Source of the DNA: Streptomyces verrucosisporus
GTDB lineage: Bacteria > Actinomycetota > Actinomycetes > Streptomycetales > Streptomycetaceae
Assembly: GCF_017114865.1 (NCBI RefSeq)
Contig: NZ_JADEYH010000003.1
Location: forward strand, 62,001 to 126,000
Direction of reading: 5' to 3'
Length of the DNA: 64,000 nucleotides
Each line of letters begins with the position of its first letter. The stretch's first letter is position 1. Below are positions 17,410-25,504 of this stretch, one piece after another. The notes under the pieces were generated by a model. The model did no database searches, was not told where the DNA came from, and saw only the letters and a program-made list of their open reading frames with translations. The position numbers and the translations under genes are program-made.

Positions 17410-17949
17410 TCAGCCGTACATCCGGCGCATCGCGAAGTCGACCATCTCCTCGACCGCCTTGGCGTCGAAGACGATCCGGTGCTCGCCCTCCATGTCCAGT
17501 ACGAAGCCGTAGCCCGACGGCAGCAGGTCGAGCACCTCCGCACCGGTGATCACGAAGTACTTCGACTCCTTGCCCGCGTACGCGCGCAGCTCCTTGAGCG
17601 TGGTGAACATCGGGATCACCGGCTGCTGGGTGTTGTGCAGCGCCAGGAAGCCGGGGGTGTCACCGCGCGGGCAGTACACCTTCGACGTGGCGAAGATCGC
17701 CTGGAAGTCCTCGGGGGACATCACCCCGGTGGTGAAGGCCCGTACGGCCTCGGCCAGGGACGGCGGCGAGGGCTCCGGGTAAAGCGGCTGCTGCCCGTAG
17801 CCGGACGGCGGCGGCTGCTGCCCGTAGTGCTGGCCGGCGTGTGCTCCGTGCCCGGGATGGCCGGTGTGCCCCGGGTGGCCGGTGTGGCCGCCGTGACCGG
17901 CGTGCTGCCCCGCGTGCCCCGCGTTTCCGGTCTGGTCGTAGCCGTACAT
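17410..17949 (-). CDS. SseB family protein with a His/Gly-rich N-terminus
   Basis: This 179-residue protein begins at ATG 17949. Residues 9-45 are a repetitive His-Gly-Gln tract built on GHTGHPG units (about ten His), followed by a Tyr/Pro linker. Residues 60-175 form the SseB domain (SLAEAVRAFTTGVMSPEDFQAIF, PVIPMFTTLKELRAY, YFVITGAEVLDLLPSGYGFVLD). SseB-like domains in actinobacteria have no agreed function. The His tract could bind Ni or Zn or simply be a flexible linker. Confidence 0.85.
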   Translation of the reverse strand: MYGYDQTGNAGHAGQHAGHGGHTGHPGHTGHPGHGAHAGQHYGQQPPPSGYGQQPLYPEPSPPSLAEAVRAFTTGVMSPEDFQAIFATSKVYCPRGDTPGFLALHNTQQPVIPMFTTLKELRAYAGKESKYFVITGAEVLDLLPSGYGFVLDMEGEHRIVFDAKAVEEMVDFAMRRMYG

Positions 17950-18063
17950 GGGCGTAAGCGTAACGACTTCGAACCCCCTCCCGCCCCGCCGCGGGGGCTC
18001 TCCGGCGTCAGGGCGCGCACCGGGGAGTTCTGTCACAGTCGCGCGGATCGGGTTGCTTCTTAT

Positions 18064-18100
18064 TACCGGCGGGTAGCATGATGGGAGCTACTTTCTGGTA
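18064..18100 (+). promoter_or_regulatory. twin TACN6GGTA-type boxes ahead of the acyl-CoA dehydrogenase
   Basis: TACCGGCGGGTA (18064-18075) and TACTTTCTGGTA (18089-18100) are 12-bp imperfect palindromes exactly 25 bp apart. They overlap a plausible promoter (TTGCTT at 18053-18058). Their position 50-80 bp before the start suggests binding by a fatty-acid-responsive TetR- or GntR-type repressor; which one cannot be read from the sequence. Confidence 0.5.
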
Positions 18101-18147
18101 CGCGTAGGGAGGAGTCTCCTCCCCCTATCCACTACGGAGCCGTCGCC

Positions 18148-19974
18148 ATGGGGCACTACAAGTCGAATCTCCGCGACATCGAGTTCAACCTCTTCGAGGT
18201 ACTCGGCCGCGACACGGTGTACGGCACCGGCCCGTTCGCGGAGATGGACGTCGAGACCGCCAAGAGCGTGCTGGCCGAGGTCGCCCGCCTGTCCGAGAAC
18301 GAACTGGCCGCCTCCTACGAGGACGCCGACCGCAACCCGCCGGTGTTCGACCCCGAGACCAGCACCGCTCCGGTCCCGGAGTCCTTCAAGAAGAGCTACC
18401 AGGCGTACATGGACGCCGAGTGGTGGCGGCTGGGCATCCCGGAGGAGATCGGCGGCACCACCGTCCCGCGCTCCCTGCTGTGGGCCTTCGCCGAGACCAT
18501 CCTCGGGTCCAACCCGGCCGTGTGGATGTACGCGTCCGGCCCCGCCTTCGCCGGCGTCCTCCACGAGGAGGGCACCGAGGAGCAGAAGAAGATAGCCAAG
18601 CTCATGGCGGACAGGCAGTGGGGCTCCACCATGGTCCTCACCGAGCCCGACGCGGGCTCCGACGTGGGCGCCGGCCGCACCAAGGCGATCAGGCAGGACG
18701 ACGGCTCCTGGCACATCGAGGGCGTCAAGCGCTTCATCACCTCCGGTGAGCACGACATGTCCGAGAACATCGTGCACTTCGTCCTGGCCCGCCCCGAGGG
18801 ACACGGCCCGGGCACCAAGGGCCTGTCGCTGTTCGTCGTGCCCAAGTACGACTTCGACTGGGAAACCGGCGAGCTCGGCGAGCGCAACGGCGTCTACGCC
18901 ACCAACGTCGAGCACAAGATGGGCCTGAAGGCCTCCAACACCTGCGAGATGACCTTCGGCGCCAACGCCCCCGCCAAGGGCTGGCTGATGGGCGAGAAGC
19001 ACGACGGCATCCGCCAGATGTTCAAGATCATCGAGTTCGCGCGGATGATGGTCGGCACGAAGGCCATCGCCACCCTGTCCACCGGCTACCTCAACGCGCT
19101 GGAGTACGCCAGGGAGCGCGTCCAGGGCGCCGACCTGGCCCAGTTCACGGACAAGACCGCCCCGCGCGTCACCATCACCCACCACCCCGACGTGCGCCGC
19201 TCGCTGATGACGCAGAAGGCGTACGCCGAGGGCATGCGCTCGCTGGTGCTCTACACCGCCACCGTCCAGGACGAGGTCCTGGCCAAGGAGGCCGCCGGCG
19301 AGGACGCCTCCGCCGCCAAGCGCCTGAACGACCTGCTGCTGCCGATCGTCAAGGGCTACGGCTCGGAGAAGTCCTACGAGCAGCTCGCCCAGTCGCTGCA
19401 GACCTTCGGCGGCTCCGGCTACCTGCAGGAGTACCCGGTCGAGCAGTACATCCGGGACGCCAAGATCGACACCCTCTACGAGGGCACCACCGCGATCCAG
19501 GGCCAGGACTACTTCTTCCGCAAGATCGTCCGCGACCAGGGCCAGGCGATGACCGCCCTGTCCGAGGAGATCAAGAAGTTCCTGGCCGAGGCCGCCGGCG
19601 GCGAGGACCTGGCCGGCGCCCGCGAGCAGCTCGCCAAGGCCGCGGGCGACCTGGAGGCCATCGTCGGCACCATGCTGACCGACCTGGCCGCCACCGAGAA
19701 GGACGTCAAGTCCATCTACAAGGTCGGCCTGAACACCACCCGCCTGCTGATGGCCTCCGGCGACGTCGTCATCGCCTACCTGCTCCTCAGGGGCGCCGCC
19801 GTGGCCGCCGACAAGCTGCCGGGCGCCTCCGCCAAGGACAAGGCGTTCTACGAGGGCAAGATCGCCGCCGCGAAGTTCTTCGCCGCGAACATCCTGCCGG
19901 GCGTCGGCGTCGAGCGGCAGATCGCCGAGGCCACCGACCTGTCGGTGATGGAGCTGGACGAGGCCGCCTTCTGA
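18148..19974 (+). CDS. acyl-CoA dehydrogenase, long (FadE-type) form
   Basis: This 608-residue flavoprotein starts at ATG 18148. It has the ACAD core: [13 protein letters not shown], the FAD/acyl segment, and the catalytic glutamate in [15 protein letters not shown] near residue 444. It extends over 100 residues past the usual ACAD end with a helical domain ([23 protein letters not shown]), as in the large C-terminally extended family. It should catalyse the first step of beta-oxidation of longer acyl-CoAs. The twin palindromes at 18064-18100 probably regulate it. Confidence 0.93.
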   Translation: MGHYKSNLRDIEFNLFEVLGRDTVYGTGPFAEMDVETAKSVLAEVARLSENELAASYEDADRNPPVFDPETSTAPVPESFKKSYQAYMDAEWWRLGIPEEIGGTTVPRSLLWAFAETILGSNPAVWMYASGPAFAGVLHEEGTEEQKKIAKLMADRQWGSTMVLTEPDAGSDVGAGRTKAIRQDDGSWHIEGVKRFITSGEHDMSENIVHFVLARPEGHGPGTKGLSLFVVPKYDFDWETGELGERNGVYATNVEHKMGLKASNTCEMTFGANAPAKGWLMGEKHDGIRQMFKIIEFARMMVGTKAIATLSTGYLNALEYARERVQGADLAQFTDKTAPRVTITHHPDVRRSLMTQKAYAEGMRSLVLYTATVQDEVLAKEAAGEDASAAKRLNDLLLPIVKGYGSEKSYEQLAQSLQTFGGSGYLQEYPVEQYIRDAKIDTLYEGTTAIQGQDYFFRKIVRDQGQAMTALSEEIKKFLAEAAGGEDLAGAREQLAKAAGDLEAIVGTMLTDLAATEKDVKSIYKVGLNTTRLLMASGDVVIAYLLLRGAAVAADKLPGASAKDKAFYEGKIAAAKFFAANILPGVGVERQIAEATDLSVMELDEAAF

Positions 19975-19981
19975 GCCTCCT

Positions 19982-20044
19982 CCCCGGCCGGTTCTCCCGG
20001 CCGGGGTCCTGAGCGGGGCCGGCCGGGAGGACCGGCCGGCCCCG
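19982..20044. terminator. compound GC-rich hairpin after the acyl-CoA dehydrogenase
   Basis: GGCCGGTTCTCCCGGCCGG at 19986-20004 pairs with a near-perfect complement about 20 bases downstream (one mismatch), flanked by further C/G runs. It lies between two rightward genes. Confidence 0.75.
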
Positions 20045-20160
20045 GTTCCGTGCGACACCCGCGTCCGCCCGTCCTCGGAGGCGGGCGGACGCCGGGCAGG
20101 CGGGGGCCCCGTTCCCAGGTCAGGGGGGAGCGGGGCCCCCGCCGTTCGTATGCTGGACAC

Positions 20161-21450
20161 ATGAGCACTCCCAGCCGCTTCGACCGTGGCCACACCGACG
20201 ACCTGGCCTCCTTCCTCGCCGCCTCGCCCACCCCGTACCACGCGGTCGCGAACGCCGCCGAGCGGCTGGAGGAGGCGGGCTTCCGGCGGCTGGAGGAGAC
20301 CGACGCCTGGGACGGCGACGGCGGCGGCCGGTACGTGCTGCGCGGCGGCGCGATCATCGCCTGGTACGTGCCCGAGGGCGCCACGCCGGCCACCCCCTTC
20401 CGGATCGTCGGCGCCCACACCGACTCCCCCAACCTGCGCGTCAAGCCCGTGCCGGACACCGGCGCGGCCGGCTGGCGGCAGATCGCCGTCGAGATCTACG
20501 GCGGCACCCTGCTCAACACCTGGCTCGACCGCGACCTGGGCCTGGCCGGACGGCTGGCCCTGCGCGACGGCTCCACCCGCCTGGTGAACGCGGACCGCCC
20601 GCTGCTGCGCGTCCCCCAGCTCGCCGTCCACCTCGACCGGGAGGCCAACAGCGGCCTGAAGCTGGACCGCCAGCGCCACATGACGCCGGTCTGGGGCCTG
20701 GGCGAGCCCCGCGAGGGCGATCTGGTGGACTTCCTGGCCGCCGAGGCCGGCCTGGACGCCGCCGACATCGCCGGCTGGGACCTGATGGTCCACAGCGTCG
20801 AGCCGCCCGCCTACCTCGGCCGCGACCGCGAACTGCTCGCCGGACCGCGCATGGACAACCTGCTCTCCGTCCACGCCGGCGCCGCCGCCCTGATCGCGGC
20901 CGCCGGGGCCGGGGACCTGCCCCACATCCCGGTGCTGGCCGCCTTCGACCACGAGGAGAACGGCAGCCAGTCCGACACCGGCGCCGACGGCCCGCTGCTG
21001 GGCAACGTGCTGGAGCGCTCCGTCCTGGCCCGGGGCGGCGGACCCGAGGACCGCGCGCGGGCGTACGCGGGCACCCTCTGCCTGTCCTCGGACACCGGCC
21101 ACGCCGTGCACCCCAACTACCCCGAGCGCCACGAGCCGGGCCACCACCCGATGCCGAACGGCGGCCCGATCCTGAAGGTCAACGTCAACCAGCGCTACGC
21201 CACCGACGGCACCGGCCGCGCCGTCTTCGCCGCCGCCTGCGAGCGGGCCGGGGTGCCGTGGCAGTCGTTCGTCTCCAACAACGCCGTCCCCTGCGGCACG
21301 ACGATCGGCCCCATCACCGCCGCACGGCACGGCATCGCCACCGTGGACATCGGCGTGGCGATCCTGTCGATGCACTCCGCCCGCGAACTGTGCGGAGCGG
21401 ACGACCCGTTCCTGCTGGCGAACGCCCTGACGGCCTTTCTGGAGGCCTGA
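20161..21450 (+). CDS. M18 family metalloaminopeptidase
   Basis: This 429-residue protein starts at ATG 20161. It shows the M18 aspartyl aminopeptidase pattern: SPTPYHAVANAAERLEEAGF, the zinc/active-site stretch VGAHTDSPNLRVKP, PRMDNLLSVHAG, FDHEENGSQSDTGADG and a C-terminal SMHSARELCGADD with the last His ligand. M18 enzymes are dodecameric cytosolic dizinc peptidases that remove N-terminal acidic or neutral residues. Confidence 0.95.
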   Translation: MSTPSRFDRGHTDDLASFLAASPTPYHAVANAAERLEEAGFRRLEETDAWDGDGGGRYVLRGGAIIAWYVPEGATPATPFRIVGAHTDSPNLRVKPVPDTGAAGWRQIAVEIYGGTLLNTWLDRDLGLAGRLALRDGSTRLVNADRPLLRVPQLAVHLDREANSGLKLDRQRHMTPVWGLGEPREGDLVDFLAAEAGLDAADIAGWDLMVHSVEPPAYLGRDRELLAGPRMDNLLSVHAGAAALIAAAGAGDLPHIPVLAAFDHEENGSQSDTGADGPLLGNVLERSVLARGGGPEDRARAYAGTLCLSSDTGHAVHPNYPERHEPGHHPMPNGGPILKVNVNQRYATDGTGRAVFAAACERAGVPWQSFVSNNAVPCGTTIGPITAARHGIATVDIGVAILSMHSARELCGADDPFLLANALTAFLEA

Positions 21451-21616
21451 CGGGGAGGGCCGGCCGCCCCGCTCGCGGCGCCCCGTGACAGGCCGTCACG
21501 GGGCGCCCGGGCGGGCCGGATCGCAGGGTCCGCACGGTGCCCGGCATGCAAGTCCCGCCCAGGGGTACGCGGTTGGTTGAACGAGCCCTCAACCAGCCGG
21601 ACGGAGGCGGTTCTTC

Positions 21617-21847
21617 ATGGGCATGGCACTGACCATCGTACTGATCGCGGTGGGCGCGATCCTGACCTTCGGGGTGAACTGGGAGATCTCCGGGGTCAAC
21701 CTCGATGTGATCGGCCTGATCCTCATGGCGGTCGGCTTCATCGGGCTGGCGTCCTACGTGGCCATCTTCAAGCGCCGCCGTGTGCAGCCGCCGAGCCCGG
21801 CGGCCCCGGTCGTCGAGGAGAACCACCGCCACCAGTGGCGCGCCTGA
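21617..21847 (+). CDS. small two-helix membrane protein (DUF6458 family)
   Basis: ATG at 21617 follows GGAGG. The 76-residue protein has two membrane helices (IVLIAVGAILTFGV and VIGLILMAVGFIGLASYVAIF) separated by the conserved NWEISGVNLD loop, then a basic-polar tail. This is the layout of the widespread actinobacterial DUF6458 proteins. Function is unknown. Confidence 0.85.
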   Translation: MGMALTIVLIAVGAILTFGVNWEISGVNLDVIGLILMAVGFIGLASYVAIFKRRRVQPPSPAAPVVEENHRHQWRA

Positions 21848-21879
21848 CGCGGCGCCGGCGCGAAGGCACCGGCGGTAAG

Positions 21880-21950
21880 GCGTCCGCGGGACGTGTGCGC
21901 GGCCCGGGCCGGGAACGCCGGGCCGGGCCGCGCACACGTCCCGCGGACGC
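21880..21950. terminator. long convergent terminator hairpin
   Basis: A 28-bp perfect stem (21880-21907 with 21923-21950) closes a 15-base loop. It occupies nearly the whole gap between the rightward DUF6458 gene and the leftward NHL gene. Confidence 0.92.
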
Positions 21951-21959
21951 GCTCCGGCG

Positions 21960-23801
21960 CTACGCGTCGCCGTCCAGCCCCGCCAGCACCAGCGGCAGCC
22001 GGGAGGCGCCGTCCGCGGTGACGCGTACGGGCACGCCCCAGTCCTGCTGGTGGACGTGGCAGGCCGGATACTCGTTGGCCGGGTCGTCGTCGCAGGACGC
22101 GGCCATCGCCGAGACGTGCAGCACGCCCTCGGTCACGCCGTCGGCGAGCACCAGCTCCCGGCTCAGGTCGGTGCCCTGGCCCGCCCCGTCCGCCAGCAGC
22201 TCCGGCGGCGTGGAGCCGACCAGCAACCGGGTGGAGGGCCCGTAGCGGGTGTCCAGCTTCTGGCCGGGCGGGGCCTGGAAGACCACGTCCAGCCGGAGCG
22301 TCCCCGGCGCCACCCCGGTCGCCTCGCGCCGGGTGCGGTGGGCGACGGACTCGACCCGCACCGCCTCCTCGGGCAGCCGCAGCCGGGTCAGCCGGTGGCG
22401 GGCGGACTCCACGACCACGATGTCGTCCTCCGACAGGACGGCGTCGGACGGCTCGCGCAGATCCGTGGCCAGCGTGGTGACCTCGCCGCTCGCCGGGTCG
22501 TAGCGGCGCAGGGCGTGGTTGTAGGTGTCGCAGACGGCCACCGATCCGTCGGGCAGCGCGGTGACGCCCAGCGGGTGCTGGAGCAGGGCCTGGCCGGCCG
22601 CTCCGTCGCGGTGGCCGAAGTCGAACAGACCGGTGCCGACCGCCGTGCGCACCACGAACCCGCCGCCGTCCGCGGCGCCCTCGCCGCCGTCGCGCTCGAC
22701 CCAGCGCAGCGCCGAGGTCTCGGAGTCGGCGATCCACAGCCGGTCCCCGGCCGCCGCGAGCCCGGACGGCTGCGCGAACCACGCCTGGCCGGCCGGGCCG
22801 TCCACCAGGCCCTCGTTGGTGGTGCCCGCCGCGACCGAGACCGTCCCCGCCTCCGGGTCGTACGCCCAGAGCTGGTGGACGCCCGCCATCGCGATCCACA
22901 GCCGCCCCTCCCACCAGGCCACGTCCCACGGCGAGGACAGGTCCACCTCGCGCGCCGGCCCGGCCGTCGGCGAGCCCTGCCACCACTGGCGGCCCGTGCC
23001 GGCGAGCGTGGTGACCTCGCCGGAGGCCGGATCCCAGGCCCGCAGCGCGTGGTTGACGGTGTCGGCGACGGCCACCTGGCCGTCCGGGAGCGGCGCCAGG
23101 CCCTGCGGCTCGTTGAACCGGGCCTTCTCCCCCGGCCCGTCGGCCAGCCCGCGCGTCCCCTCGCCGACACGCCGCACCACCGTCTCGCCGTCCGGCTCCA
23201 GCTCCACCAGCTGGTGCCGGGTGGTGTCGGTGACCAGCAGGTTGCCCGAGGGCAGGAGGAGCGCCTTGCCGGGGAAGCGCAGGTCGGTCGGCTCCGGCTC
23301 CGGCGGCACGTAGGGGCCGTCACCGCGCCGCAGGGTGCCCTTGGCCTCGTGCTCGGCCTCCAGCTCCGTCACCAGCTTCTCGATGGCGTGGACGTGGCCC
23401 TCGCCCGCGTGCTGGGCGACGACGTACCCCTCGGGGTCGATGACGACGAGGGTGGGCCAGGCGCGCACCGCGTACTGCTTCCAGGTCGCCAGCTCGGGGT
23501 CGTCCAGGACGGGGTGGTGCACCCCGTAGCGCTCGACGGCGTCGACGACGGCCCGGTGCTCGGCCTCGTGGACGAACTTGGGCGAGTGGACGCCGACGAC
23601 CACCACGGTGTCGCCGTGGCGCTCCTCCAGCTCGCGCAGCTCGTCGATGACGTGCAGGCAGTTGACACAGCAGAAGGTCCAAAAATCTACCACCACTAGA
23701 CGACCTCGGAGGTCAACCAGCGAGAGATCCTTCCCGCCAGTATTGATCCATCCGCCCTTGCCGATCAGTTCGGGGGCGCGGACACGCGCTCGCTTCGCCA
23801 T
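21960..23801 (-). CDS. thioredoxin-like / NHL-repeat protein (NHLRC2-like)
   Basis: This 613-residue protein starts at ATG 23801. Residues 30-165 are a thioredoxin-like domain with WTFCCVNC (C45-V-N-C48) and AWPTLVVIDPEG. Residues 185-480 are six-bladed NHL repeats (FNEPQGLAPLPDGQVAVADTVNHAL, HPLGVTALPDGSVAVCDTYNHAL), and the last 120 form a beta domain. Codons 1 to about 41 are AT-richer than the rest and derive from an inserted recombinase element; the displaced original 5' end lies at 24511-24639. The gene remains open across the junction, so the element restored it. Role unknown; a redox or quality-control function is usually suggested. Confidence 0.93.
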   Translation of the reverse strand: MAKRARVRAPELIGKGGWINTGGKDLSLVDLRGRLVVVDFWTFCCVNCLHVIDELRELEERHGDTVVVVGVHSPKFVHEAEHRAVVDAVERYGVHHPVLDDPELATWKQYAVRAWPTLVVIDPEGYVVAQHAGEGHVHAIEKLVTELEAEHEAKGTLRRGDGPYVPPEPEPTDLRFPGKALLLPSGNLLVTDTTRHQLVELEPDGETVVRRVGEGTRGLADGPGEKARFNEPQGLAPLPDGQVAVADTVNHALRAWDPASGEVTTLAGTGRQWWQGSPTAGPAREVDLSSPWDVAWWEGRLWIAMAGVHQLWAYDPEAGTVSVAAGTTNEGLVDGPAGQAWFAQPSGLAAAGDRLWIADSETSALRWVERDGGEGAADGGGFVVRTAVGTGLFDFGHRDGAAGQALLQHPLGVTALPDGSVAVCDTYNHALRRYDPASGEVTTLATDLREPSDAVLSEDDIVVVESARHRLTRLRLPEEAVRVESVAHRTRREATGVAPGTLRLDVVFQAPPGQKLDTRYGPSTRLLVGSTPPELLADGAGQGTDLSRELVLADGVTEGVLHVSAMAASCDDDPANEYPACHVHQQDWGVPVRVTADGASRLPLVLAGLDGDA

Positions 23802-23874
23802 CCGTCCATCGTGCCTGATGACGGGCGAGGCCTGGACGCCGGGCACTGCTGCCCGCTGGACGCGAGCAACACAA

Positions 23875-23900
23875 ACGCCCCGACCAATGGGCCGGGGCGT
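23875..23900 (-). terminator. intrinsic terminator after the recombinase remnant
   Basis: Read on the minus strand, ACGCCCCG and its exact complement (23893-23900 with 23875-23882) close a ten-base loop, followed by TTGTGTTGC. It lies 34 bp beyond the recombinase stop and isolates it from the NHL gene. Confidence 0.8.
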
Positions 23901-23933
23901 CGTACCGGGCGGTCAGCGGGGCGTCAGGCGCCC

Positions 23934-24473
23934 TTACGGCATCCGTCGCACCAGTCGGCGGAACGCGGGAGCACCTTCCAAGCGTCGCGGTGCGTCCGGA
24001 CCGCCGATCCACTGCCCGCGTGCGCGGAGATACTGCTTGGCGTGTCCGACGCGCGCTCCGAGGTTGCGGGATTCGTTCCGGGCGAGCTCAGCGAGCAGGG
24101 CGACGGTGATGCGGGCGCTGTCGTTCGAGGTGTCGAGCCCGTCCATGACGGATATGAGGCGGCCCCCGGCTTTGCCGATGGCGTCGAGCGCTGTCCCGAC
24201 CTCGCCGATGCCCTTGCGCGACAGCCGGTCGAGCTTCCAGACGATGAGCGTTCCGACGACGCCGGACGTCACGGCGGCGAGGGCGGACCGGAAGCCCTGG
24301 CGTTCGACCTCCTTATAGCCGGAGATGCCTCGGTCGATGTGGACCTTGCGGACTTCCAGGCCGTTGCGTTCGGCCCAGGCGCGGCAGTCGATCTCCTGCC
24401 GTTCGATGGCGGTCTTCCCGTCGCGGTCGAGTGACAGGCGAAGGTACAGGTCAGCAAGCGTGTGATGGTGCAT
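23934..24473 (-). CDS. large serine recombinase, N-terminal catalytic domain only
   Basis: The 179-residue product has the resolvase-type catalytic fold: DLYLRLSLDRDG with the nucleophilic Ser near residue 14, IDRGISGYKEVERQGF, LIVWKLDRLSRKG, and the E-helix stretch ELARNESRNLGARV leading to GQWIGG. In full-length serine integrases, WIGG is followed by PYGY and 250-350 residues of DNA-binding recombinase and zinc-ribbon domains. Here the frame diverges to PDAPRRLEGAP and stops. No Hin-type helix-turn-helix is present either, so it is probably inactive for site recognition. Composition is a little lower in GC than its neighbours. Confidence 0.85.
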   Translation of the reverse strand: MHHHTLADLYLRLSLDRDGKTAIERQEIDCRAWAERNGLEVRKVHIDRGISGYKEVERQGFRSALAAVTSGVVGTLIVWKLDRLSRKGIGEVGTALDAIGKAGGRLISVMDGLDTSNDSARITVALLAELARNESRNLGARVGHAKQYLRARGQWIGGPDAPRRLEGAPAFRRLVRRMP

Positions 24474-24494
24474 GGACGTCTTCCGAGTTCGTTA

Positions 24495-24520
24495 CTCGAT
24501 TATGGACGTCCGAAGTCGAG
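24495..24520. repeat. partly symmetric site at the right junction of the element (attR-like)
   Basis: The site is CTCGA, four bases, the perfect palindrome GGACGTCC (24504-24511), four bases, TCGAG. It straddles the junction between element and displaced gene. A second copy of ATGGACGTC lies at 24472-24480, over the recombinase start codon. Imperfect symmetry around a short core is what serine-integrase att sites look like. Confidence 0.5.
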
Positions 24521-24639
24521 GACGGTGATGCGTCCCCGCAGGTAGGCGAGGGTCAGCTCCTTGCCGCCGGTGTTCAGCCAGCCCCCCTTGCCCACCAGCT
24601 CGGGGGCACGGACACGGGCACGGCGGCGGGGTTGTTCAT
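24511..24639 (-). pseudogene. displaced original 5' end of the NHL gene
   Basis: The minus-strand translation RRARVRAPELVGKGGWLNTGG, then KELTLAYLRGRITVLDF, matches residues 3-40 of the intact NHL protein closely but with Streptomyces-like GC-rich codons. The ATG at 24639 overlaps the DoxX stop (ATGA), so the native arrangement was a coupled doxX-NHL operon. A one-base shift between the ATG and the conserved part, and the abrupt end at GTCC, show that it is dead. Confidence 0.85.
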
Positions 24640-25147
24640 GCCCTCCAGTGTGTCAAGGCCCCGCGCGCGTCCTCACGCGGCTCCCCGCGGCCCGCGCGGA
24701 GGGCGTCCAGCGACCAGCGGCCGGGGCCGAGGGCGGCTATGAGCAGGAAGGCCCAGCAGAACACCGCGGCGGACTCGCCGCCGTTCTCGATGGGGAGCAG
24801 GCCCTTGGGCTGGTGCACGGTGAAGTACGCGTAGGCCATCGAGCCGGAGCAGACCACCGCCGCGGTCCGGGTGAACAGGCCCGCCGCCACCAGGAGGCCG
24901 CCGGCGAGCTGGATGACCGCCGCCCACCAGGAGGGCCACTGGCCGATGTCCGGTACGCGGCCGCCGTGCGGGCCGCCGAGCACGTCGAAGAGGGTGGCCG
25001 CGCCGTGGCAGGCGAAGAGGAGGCCGACGACGGCACGGAAGAGCGCGACGACGTGGTCGCGGCTCCCGTCCAGGAGGACCGGGGGGGGGCGGCCGGGGCG
25101 GTGGGGGCGGTGGGGACGGTGGGGACGGTGGGGGGCTTCCTTCGCAT
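24636..25147 (-). pseudogene. DoxX family membrane protein with a frameshift in a G9 run
   Basis: The DoxX domain is clear: four helices with FRAVVGLLFACHGAATLFDVLGG, WWAAVIQLAGGLLVAAGLFTR, SMAYAYFTVHQPKGLLPIENGGE and FCWAFLLIAALGP, ending at TGA 24636. No start codon exists in that frame. The best start, ATG 25147 with AGGAG ahead, enters a Thr/Pro-rich leader in another frame and meets the domain only if a base is gained in the run of nine G at 25081-25089. It may be a true frameshift, slippage-controlled expression, or a sequencing error. DoxX proteins act in membrane redox and thiol metabolism, which fits the thioredoxin-like partner gene. Confidence 0.75.
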
Positions 25148-25227
25148 GGTGTGCTCCTGGGGGTGGGGGTCCGCGAGCTTTCCGGACATGCGACGAGGTG
25201 TGACCGGGCGGTGCCAGACCGCAGGAC

Positions 25228-25282
25228 ATTGGTCTAGACCTAGCGCACCGTAGCCATGCGCCGATCGGTTGTCTAGACCACT
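25228..25282 (-). promoter_or_regulatory. two DasR-responsive-element-like boxes upstream of doxX
   Basis: GGTCTAGACC at 25231-25240 and TGTCTAGACC at 25270-25279 are centred 39 bp apart. Extended to 16 bp they match the dre consensus ACTGGTCTAGACCACT at 12 and 13 positions respectively. DasR is the GntR-type repressor of N-acetylglucosamine use and development in Streptomyces. The boxes are 80-135 bp before the DoxX start codon. Confidence 0.65.
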
Positions 25283-25358
25283 CGCGAGTATCTCCCCCCG
25301 GAAACGGCCCGGCGGGTTTCAGCGCCATGGGCCCGCCCCGCCGACGGCGGCGGGCATG

Positions 25359-25396
25359 CCGGAGGCGGTCGTCCCCGCGGGGACGACCGCCTCCGG
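25359..25396. terminator. 38-bp perfect palindrome after the GT2-GtrA gene
   Basis: The sequence from CCGGAGGCGG to its complement is fully symmetric. It lies about 110 bp beyond the stop of the leftward glycosyltransferase gene ending at 25505. Confidence 0.88.
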
Positions 25397-25504
25397 GACA
25401 CGCACCGGGCGGAGTCCGTCGGCCCCCGCGGCTCCTCCCCCGGCAGGGCGGCGCTCCCGTCCCGCCGCCCCGTGTCGGAGCCGGTGGCGCGGACGCGGCC
25501 GGCC

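Larger units (their letters stand above)
23681..24507 (-). mobile_element. serine-recombinase element remnant inserted in the NHL gene
   Basis: The boundaries come from comparing two copies of the NHL 5' end. At the left junction, native NHL codons meet foreign ones just past GTCC (23677-23680). At the right junction, the displaced native 5' end begins at the same GTCC (24508-24511). The 0.83 kb between holds, in NHL orientation, a truncated serine recombinase (23934-24473), a terminator (23875-23900), then a new promoter region, start codon and 41 codons for NHL. The absence of cargo and the recombinase truncation indicate a deletion remnant of a larger integrative element. Confidence 0.75.
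25148..25504. other. gene-free region with DasR-like boxes and a terminator
   Basis: This 357-bp gap separates the leftward DoxX gene from the 3' end of the leftward glycosyltransferase. It contains two dre-like boxes (25228-25243, 25267-25282) on the DoxX side and a 38-bp perfect palindrome (25359-25396) on the other. I see no coding frame with a ribosome-binding site. Confidence 0.65.

Noticed and set aside
18088-21375. Very long leftward frame opposite the acyl-CoA dehydrogenase and aminopeptidase genes
   Set aside because: It is the antisense shadow of two well-supported genes, expected at this GC content; its translation is low-complexity Gly/Val/Gln.
23934-24473. A complete small resolvase/invertase
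   Set aside because: The catalytic domain is followed by the WIGG hinge of large serine integrases and lacks the Hin-type helix-turn-helix, so truncation of a large recombinase fits better.
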